From Histidinibacterium lentulum (lineage in GTDB: Bacteria; Pseudomonadota; Alphaproteobacteria; Rhodobacterales; Rhodobacteraceae): a DNA stretch of 64,000 nt. How positions within the stretch are numbered: the stretch's first letter is position 1; each line of letters starts with the position of its first letter. This document shows, one piece after another, positions 56,064 through 64,000 of this stretch. Where the stretch lies: the NCBI RefSeq assembly GCF_003789055.1, contig NZ_ML119083.1, positions 1-64,000 on the forward strand, written 5' to 3'. The notes below the pieces were generated by a model, which ran no database searches, was not told the origin of the DNA, and saw only the letters and a list, made by a program, of their open reading frames with translations. The position numbers and the translations under genes were made by a program.

Positions 56064-56981
56064 TCAGGCAAATATCAGCGAGCTCAGTTTGCGACGTCCG
56101 TTCAGGGCGACCGGGTCCGTCGGTTTCAGCGAGTCGAAGATCGTCAGGAGCTGCGTCTTGGCGGCGCCCTCGTTCCACTCCCGGTCGCGGCGGAAAAGCT
56201 CCAGGAGTTCGGCCACGGCGCCCTCGGTATCGCCCGAGGCGAGGAGCGCGGTCGCGAGGTCGTACCGGGCCTGGTGGTTCGCCGGATCGGCCTCCACCGC
56301 GGCGCGGAGCTCGGACACTGGACCGGCGTTCGCGGCCTGCCGCGCGAGGGCGATGGCCGCGCGGGCGGCCTCGAGTTCCGGCGTTTCGGTGATGGAGGCG
56401 GGGGCGCCGTTCAGGATCGCCTTGGCCTGATCGACCTCGCCCAGGGCCAGATAGGCGCGGATGAGGCCGGCATAGGCGGCGGCGTTCTCGCCATCCTCCT
56501 GCAGGATCGCGGCGAAGATCTCGGCGGCGCCGGCGGCATCGCCGCCGGCCAGCATCGTGTCGGCCGCCTCCACCGCCTCGGCTAGCCCGTCCCCCTCTTC
56601 GCCGCCGGCAAGAGCGGCGAGTTTCGAGACGAACTCCTCGATCTGGCTGGGTGGAAGCGCCCCCTGGAATCCGTCGACCGGCTGGCCCTGCCAGAAGGCG
56701 TAGACGGTGGGGATGGACTGCACCCGTAGCTGGCCCGCGACAGCCTGGTTGCGGTCGATATCGACCTTCACCATCCGGACCTTGCCGTTCTGCTTCTTCA
56801 CCGCGGCCTCGAGCGCCGGGCCGAGCTGCTTGCAGGGACCGCACCAGGTTGCCCAGAAATCGACGATGACCGGAACCTTCTGCGACGCGTCGACCACGTC
56901 GGTCATGAACGACTGGTCGGTGCCGTCCTTGATCAGGTCACTGTCGGAAGTCGCCTGGGTCTGTCCGCCGAGTTCGAGCAT
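56064..56981 (-). CDS. Thioredoxin-TPR co-chaperone (YbbN/CnoX-like)
   Basis: A 305-residue protein. The N-terminal thioredoxin domain (about residues 20-125) keeps the complete WCGPC site (Cys47, Cys50), with VQSIPTVYAFWQGQPVDGFQGALP. The C-terminal half (about 140-305) is TPR-like, with AAEIFAAILQEDGENAAAYAGLIRAYLALGEVDQAKAIL repeats. It corresponds to YbbN/CnoX, a holdase that protects proteins under oxidative chlorine stress. First gene of a unit with the LON-domain and Trm112-like proteins. Confidence 0.9.
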   Translation of the reverse strand: MLELGGQTQATSDSDLIKDGTDQSFMTDVVDASQKVPVIVDFWATWCGPCKQLGPALEAAVKKQNGKVRMVKVDIDRNQAVAGQLRVQSIPTVYAFWQGQPVDGFQGALPPSQIEEFVSKLAALAGGEEGDGLAEAVEAADTMLAGGDAAGAAEIFAAILQEDGENAAAYAGLIRAYLALGEVDQAKAILNGAPASITETPELEAARAAIALARQAANAGPVSELRAAVEADPANHQARYDLATALLASGDTEGAVAELLELFRRDREWNEGAAKTQLLTIFDSLKPTDPVALNGRRKLSSLIFA

Positions 56982-57117
56982 CACGTCCTCGCTGTTGTCC
57001 GGGGGTCTGGGATCACGCCCTATATGGGCGCGGGGGCGGGCGGTGAAAAGAGCGAATGCTTGCGCGCACCGACCCCTGAGGCATTGTCGCGGCAGCAACA
57101 GGGAGGAGGACCCCGAG

Positions 57118-57749
57118 ATGCCCGTGCTACTGGCCTTCGGCGACAGCAACACCCACGGAACCCTGCCGATGAGCGGACGCGGTGACCTCGGCCGGCTTGG
57201 CCCGGCCGACCGCTGGCCGGGCGTCTGCGCCGCTGCCCTGGGGCCGGACTGGACGGTGATCGAGGAGGGTCTTCCGGGGCGCACCTCGCAGTTCGAAGAT
57301 CCCGTGATGGGCGTGCACATGAACGGGCGGACGGGGCTGCGCATCGCGCTCGACTGTCATCGCCCCCTCGATGTGCTGGTGATCATGCTGGGCACGAACG
57401 ATCTGAAGTCGCGCTTTCAGCCCGGCGTCGGGCGGATCGCGGCGGGGCTTGCGGGACTTCTCGACATGGCGCTGTCGGACGAGACGCAGGAGAAGCATGA
57501 CGGATTGCGCGTGCTGCTCGTGTGCCCGCCGCCGGTGCGGGAGGTCGGCGCGCTGCGGGGGGAGTTCCTCGGCGCCGAGGAGGCGGCGCAGGGTCTGGCG
57601 GAGCAGCTGGACCGGCTGGCCAGCGGCCGCGGCTGCGGCTTCCTCGACGCGGGAGGGGTGATCGAGGTGTCGGAGGTGGACGGCATCCATTTCGGCGCGG
57701 AGGCCCACGGCAGGCTGGGGCGGGCGATCGCGGAGGCGGTGCAGCGTCT

Positions 57750-57753
<4 letters not shown>
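57118..57753 (+). CDS. SGNH/GDSL hydrolase
   Basis: A 211-residue esterase-type protein. Block I is LLAFGDSNTHG (nucleophile Ser10), followed by the IEEGLPGRTSQ (Gly) block, VIMLGTNDLK (Asn) and the C-terminal VDGIHFGAEAHGRLG (Asp-x-x-His). No signal peptide. GGGAGGAGG precedes the ATG. Similar to aryl esterases acting on acylated sugars or lipids. It converges with the GNAT gene and the two stop codons share bases (57750-57753). Confidence 0.9.
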
Positions 57754-60521
<2,768 letters not shown>

Positions 60522-60538
<17 letters not shown>

Positions 60539-61424
60539 CGACGCGCTCCGACATCCGCAGGTAGATCAATGAGACCACCATGACCACGACGGCGAGGATC
60601 ACGGTCAGCGCCGTGGCATAGCCAAGCTGGTTGTTGTCGAAACCCTGCTTGATGATCCAGGTCGCGGGGACCTCGGTCGCATTGAACGGACCGCCGTTAG
60701 TCATGGCGAAGAAGAGGTCGAAGCCGGCAAAACCGCCTGTGACCGCCAGCAGGACGCAGGTGAGCGTCTGTCGCCGCAGCATCGGCAGGGTTATGGTAAA
60801 GAACTGGCGAACCGGGCCCGCCCCGTCCAGCGTCGCCGCCTCGTAGACCGAGCGGGGGATGCGACGCAGGGCGGCGAAGAAGATGATCATGTAGAACCCG
60901 GCAAAGCGCCAGCCCGACACCAGAACGATGGCCCCCAGCGCCGTGCCCGGCTGCGACAGCCAGGGCTGCGCCCAGTCGTCGAGACCGAAGCCGCGCAGGA
61001 CCGAGTTGATCAGGCCCGAGCGATAATCGAGCACGAAGGTCCAAAGAAGCCCCGCCGCAGTCATCGACAGGACCATGGGAGAAAAGAAGAACCCCCGCAT
61101 AAGGCCGAACCCGCGTCGCTGCGAGTTGAGCAGCACCGCCATCAACAGGCCGAAGCCGACCTCGAGCACCAGCGTGCCGAGAATGTAGATCGTGACGTGC
61201 AGGTAGGCGCGCAAGTGCACCGGGTCCGCTGCGGCCCGGCGGAAGTTGGACAGGCCGATCCATTCGGGCTGCGTGAAGCCGTTCCACGAGGTGAAGGCGT
61301 AGTAGAGCGAGGTCGCCAGCGGCAGGAGGACGAACATGCCGAAGAGCAGAAGGGCCGGCGCCGCGAACAGGAGGTTCACGGCGCCGGTCGCGATGGGCGC
61401 AGGCCGGGAGGTGCGCGCGCCCAC
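60522..61424 (-). CDS. Sugar ABC transporter permease (MalF-like)
   Basis: A 300-residue membrane protein with six hydrophobic segments, starting NLLFAAPALLLFGMFVLLPLATSLYYAF. The EAA loop is VYEAATLDGAGPVRQFFTITLPMLRRQTL, and the ATP-binding partner would dock here. It lies between the binding protein (6-bp gap) and the MalG-like permease (17-bp overlap). Confidence 0.93.
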
Positions 61425-61430
61425 GTCCGG

Positions 61431-62696
61431 TCAGTTCAGCGCGGCGACGGTCGTGTCGAGCCAGTCGAGCGCGTCTTCGGGGGACCGCTCGCCGCTCGCG
61501 ACGAAGGCGGCGGCCTGGTACCAGGCCTCGGCGACCGCCAGCGGATAGGTGGTGTCGGGCGGCGGCACCATCGCGTCGGCATTGCCCAGCATCTCGGCCA
61601 TGCTCTCCATCTGTGGATCCATTTCCGCCATGTCGGTCACGCCCTCGACGGGGCTCAGAGAGCCGCCCTCCGCCCAGAGCACCTGGCTTTCGGGGGTGGT
61701 AAGGAAATCGAGGAAGGTGATCGCGGCCTCGCGGTTCGGCGCCTGGGCATGAACGACGAGTCCGGTGGTGACGCCGATGACGCTTTGAGGCGCCTCGGCG
61801 TCAGGGTCGATGACGGGGGTGTCGAACTGGCTGTAGCGGAAATCGTCGTCGGCCAGGTCCGCAGCGAGACCGACGAGCCAGGATCCGATGGGATGCATCA
61901 CTGCCGCGCCCTGGAAGAAGGTCGCCATGCCCGGGTCGGCGCCAAGGCCCTGCATGTCACGGTTGAAGGCGCCGATCTCGTGCAGCTCCTCCAGAAGCTC
62001 CAGCGGCCGCAGGAAACCGGCCTCGGCGAATGTCATCTCCTGGCGCAGGGCGGCATCGAACTGGTCGGCCGGAACCACTCGCGCGGCGATGTGGGAGGCC
62101 CAGTTGCCAAGCGGCCAGAACTCGTTGTTGCCCGTGACGATCGGCGTCTCGCCGTTCTCGGCGAGGGTGGTGATGACGGCCTTGAACTCCTCCCAGGTCT
62201 CGGGCGGGGTGAGGCCGTACTCCTCGAAGATGTCGACGTTGTACCAGATCGTGTTGGTCACATCGAGCGAGAGCGGCACCATGTGGATGGCCCCGTTCAC
62301 GGTGGTGCCCGCCCCGTCGGTGAAGGCGCTCTCGATGAACCGGTCGGACCAGCCCGCGCCCATCTCGGCGCTGATGTCGGCCGCGAAGCCCGCCTCCACG
62401 TCGCGCGACAGGGGAAAGCCCGCCCACTGGAAGTAGATGTCGGGGACCTCGTTGCTCTGCAGCTGCGTGATCAGGCCGGTGTCCTGGTAGATGTCGTCGT
62501 CGAACACGATCTGGTTGATCGTGATGCCGGGGTTCGCGGCCTCGAAATTGGCGATGATCTCGTCGAGGGCCGCGCGGTTGCTGCCGCCGGTCATCGCATG
62601 GGTGAAGCGCACCTCGGTCTGCGCGGCCGCGATCGTGGCGAACCCGGCTGTCGCAAGGACTGCCAGGACGCTCGTTGTCGTCATGTGGAGTCGCAT
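61431..62696 (-). CDS. ABC transporter sugar-binding protein
   Basis: A 421-residue extracellular solute-binding protein (CUT1 group). Signal peptide MRLHMTTTSVLAVLATAGFATIAAA, then QTEVRFTHAMTGGSNRAALDEIIANFEAANPGITI, the typical first lobe. A GGTTVNGAIHMVPLSLDVTNTIWYNVDIF segment and aromatic residues (YFQWAGFPLS) probably line the sugar pocket. AGGGAG lies seven bases before ATG 62696. First gene of the leftward operon, divergent from the GntR gene across about 150 bp. Confidence 0.93.
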   Translation of the reverse strand: MRLHMTTTSVLAVLATAGFATIAAAQTEVRFTHAMTGGSNRAALDEIIANFEAANPGITINQIVFDDDIYQDTGLITQLQSNEVPDIYFQWAGFPLSRDVEAGFAADISAEMGAGWSDRFIESAFTDGAGTTVNGAIHMVPLSLDVTNTIWYNVDIFEEYGLTPPETWEEFKAVITTLAENGETPIVTGNNEFWPLGNWASHIAARVVPADQFDAALRQEMTFAEAGFLRPLELLEELHEIGAFNRDMQGLGADPGMATFFQGAAVMHPIGSWLVGLAADLADDDFRYSQFDTPVIDPDAEAPQSVIGVTTGLVVHAQAPNREAAITFLDFLTTPESQVLWAEGGSLSPVEGVTDMAEMDPQMESMAEMLGNADAMVPPPDTTYPLAVAEAWYQAAAFVASGERSPEDALDWLDTTVAALN

Positions 62697-62805
62697 GTGG
62701 GGTCTCCCTGTTGGTGTTCCGTCACTGGCGTGTAATTGGTCTGGTCTTTTTGGCCTGTGCGGGTCATATTGACAGGGAAGGCTTGCTCATGACAAGCGCT
62801 AAACA

Positions 62806-62816
62806 TACCACTGGTA
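62806..62816. promoter_or_regulatory. Candidate GntR operator
   Basis: TACCA-C-TGGTA, an 11-bp dyad between the divergent SBP and GntR genes. The half site resembles the TGGT/ACCA core bound by GlcNAc-type GntR regulators (DasR/NagR). It argues for the later start of the GntR gene. Confidence 0.45.
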
Positions 62817-62848
62817 CAATGGCCCCGACGAAAGGTGAGTCCCACGCA

Positions 62849-63577
62849 ATGCTGGATGTCGTCAGCAATCGGCTGATCGCGCGCCAAGGCCCCCTGAGGG
62901 AGCGGCTGCGGCTGGCGATCACCTCGGCCATCGAGGATGGCACGCTGCCGGCGAACGAGCCGCTGCCGTCGGAGCGGGATCTGGCCACGCGGCTGGGCGT
63001 CTCCCGTTCCACCGTGCGGGCCTGCATAAAGGACCTGGCGGAAAGCGGCCTCGTGCGGACGCGCCACGGGGCCGGGACCATGGTGACCGGCCCGATCCCG
63101 AAGGCGCTGACCCGGTTGTCGGGCTTCACCGAGGATGCCCGGGCGCGGGGACTCGTTCCTTCGACCGATGTGCTCGAGCGGCGGATCGGGCCGATCCAGC
63201 CTGACCTCGCGATGCGGTGCGGTCTGCCGCTGGGCACGGCCATGCTGTCGCTGGTCCGGCTGCGGCGCGCGGACGGGGAACCGCTTTCGTTCGAGAAGGT
63301 GGTTGTGCCCGTCGATGTGGTCGGCAGGGACTACGACGGAAGGGGATCGCTCTATGAACGGCTGGAGGCGGTGGGGGCGCGCCCGCGGCGCATCCTTCAG
63401 ACGCTGGAAGCCGTCGCCGCGGAGCGCGAGATCGCGAGGCATCTGGGAATCGCCACGGGCTCGCCGGTTCTGCACATCTCCCAGGTCGGATACGACTCAA
63501 GGGGCCGCGCGGTCGAGGAATCCACCGGCTGGTACCGGGGCGACCGCTATCGCTATGTGGGCGAGGTCGCGGGATGA
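62849..63577 (+). CDS. GntR family regulator (HutC/NagR type)
   Basis: A 242-residue regulator. The winged helix (LRERLRLAITSAIEDGTLPANEPLPSERDLATRLGVSRSTVRACIKDLAESGLVRTRHGAGTMV) is at residues about 14-78. The UTRA effector domain follows (LVPSTDVLERRIGPIQPDLAMRCGLPLGTAMLSLVRLRRADGEPLSFE...), as in NagR/DasR that sense GlcNAc-6-P or similar. ATG 62849 with AAAGGTGAG upstream was preferred over 62789 and 62819: it places the dyad outside the gene and matches NagR length. It overlaps the SIS gene by 4 bp. Confidence 0.88.
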   Translation: MLDVVSNRLIARQGPLRERLRLAITSAIEDGTLPANEPLPSERDLATRLGVSRSTVRACIKDLAESGLVRTRHGAGTMVTGPIPKALTRLSGFTEDARARGLVPSTDVLERRIGPIQPDLAMRCGLPLGTAMLSLVRLRRADGEPLSFEKVVVPVDVVGRDYDGRGSLYERLEAVGARPRRILQTLEAVAAEREIARHLGIATGSPVLHISQVGYDSRGRAVEESTGWYRGDRYRYVGEVAG

Positions 63578-64000
63578 CCGGCCGCAGCGGCGGCCTGAGG
63601 GGATCCTACCGGGACATGCTGGTTGCGCTGATGGACCGGGTTCTGGAAAGCCAGGCTCCGGCGCTGGACGCGGCCCGCGACGCGGTGGCCGACGCGCTGA
63701 TGGCGGACCGGCTGGTGCATGTTGCGGGCAGCGGGCATTCGCATCTTCTGGCCGAGGAAGTGTTCTACCGCGCGGGCGGACTCGCCGCGGCACAGGCCAT
63801 CCTCGACGAGGACCTGATGCTGCATCGGGGCGCGGAACGTTCCACCCGCATCGAACGCGAGGAGGGACGCGCCGAAGGGCTGGCCGACCGGTTCGGAATC
63901 TCCACGGGGGACGTGGTCATCGTGGCCTCCAACTCGGGCCGGAACGCCTTTCCGGTGGAGATGGCGCTGGTGGCCCGGAACCGGGGCGCGCGGGTGATCG
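63574..64000 (+). CDS. SIS-domain protein, truncated at window edge
   Basis: The first 142 residues are visible and the frame remains open at the right end. HVAGSGHSHLLAEEVFYRAGGL (about residues 49-70) and VVIVASNSGRNAFPVEMALVARNRGARVI (about 112-140) are the two phosphosugar-binding SIS blocks, as in UPF0309 proteins. These are often found with amino-sugar importers. The start overlaps the GntR stop (ATGA), so the two are probably co-expressed. A sugar-phosphate isomerase or deaminase-like role is likely. Confidence 0.8.
   Translation, partial: MTGRSGGLRGSYRDMLVALMDRVLESQAPALDAARDAVADALMADRLVHVAGSGHSHLLAEEVFYRAGGLAAAQAILDEDLMLHRGAERSTRIEREEGRAEGLADRFGISTGDVVIVASNSGRNAFPVEMALVARNRGARVI

Overview
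This is a 64-kb GC-rich segment of an alphaproteobacterial chromosome, almost certainly Rhodobacterales (Rhodobacter/Roseobacter group). The evidence is the RpoE-ChrR pair with its divergent FAD protein/DUF1365/MFS/SDR operon, DUF3035 (BamF), paired M16 peptidases, HspQ, SdhAF4-type DUF1674, and the ftsK-lolA neighbourhood. A gene closely resembling bciA (8-vinyl reductase of chlorophyllide) suggests that the organism, or a recent ancestor, makes bacteriochlorophyll.

Layout. 1-6.7 kb: a decapitated DNA polymerase IV fragment at the left edge, a formylglutamate amidohydrolase, tRNA-Val(GAC), rpmJ, a triple-repeat secreted protein, an unrecognised duplicated-domain protein and a histidine-phosphatase-like protein. 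5.9-11.6 kb: the singlet-oxygen stress locus. rpoE-chrR runs rightward and an FAD protein-DUF1365-MFS-SDR group runs leftward, and each has a readable RpoE-type promoter in the gap between them. 11.7-14.8 kb: a 66-residue orphan peptide gene, a HExxH protein of the peptide beta-hydroxylase type (a candidate minimal RiPP system) and an RTX protein.

15.5-26.4 kb: a leftward housekeeping run (rsmB-like, heparinase-like, purH, lspA, bamF, two M16 peptidases, mutL, a lipoprotein). 26.4-32.2 kb: sdhAF4-like, dapB, rbfA, a phosphodiester glycosidase, truB, DUF1643, a membrane-anchored RTX protein and rpsO. 32.2-35.9 kb: accessory DNA between rpsO and pnp, which are normally neighbours. It holds a TetR regulator with a divergent FAD monooxygenase, a probable transposase remnant, a strong terminator and bciA. 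36-38.1 kb: pnp.

38.3-43.8 kb: three tandem L,D-transpeptidase-like genes, a 1-Cys peroxiredoxin, a ring-cleaving dioxygenase/esterase pair, rluA-like and msrC-like genes. 44-57.8 kb: gamma-glutamyltransferase, hspQ, a transglycosylase lipoprotein, lolA, dps, ftsK, an aminotransferase, an amidase, a UbiH-like hydroxylase, Trm112-like, LON-domain and thioredoxin/TPR proteins, and an SGNH hydrolase. 57.7-64 kb: a sugar uptake cluster. A leftward operon (binding protein, two permeases, GH84 hexosaminidase, GNAT) diverges from a GntR regulator and a SIS-domain protein that runs off the right edge. Together they suggest capture and catabolism of N-acetylhexosamine material. No transporter ATPase lies in the window.

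Genes are tightly packed with many 4-bp ATGA overlaps. No CRISPR array, intact insertion sequence, prophage or rRNA was seen.
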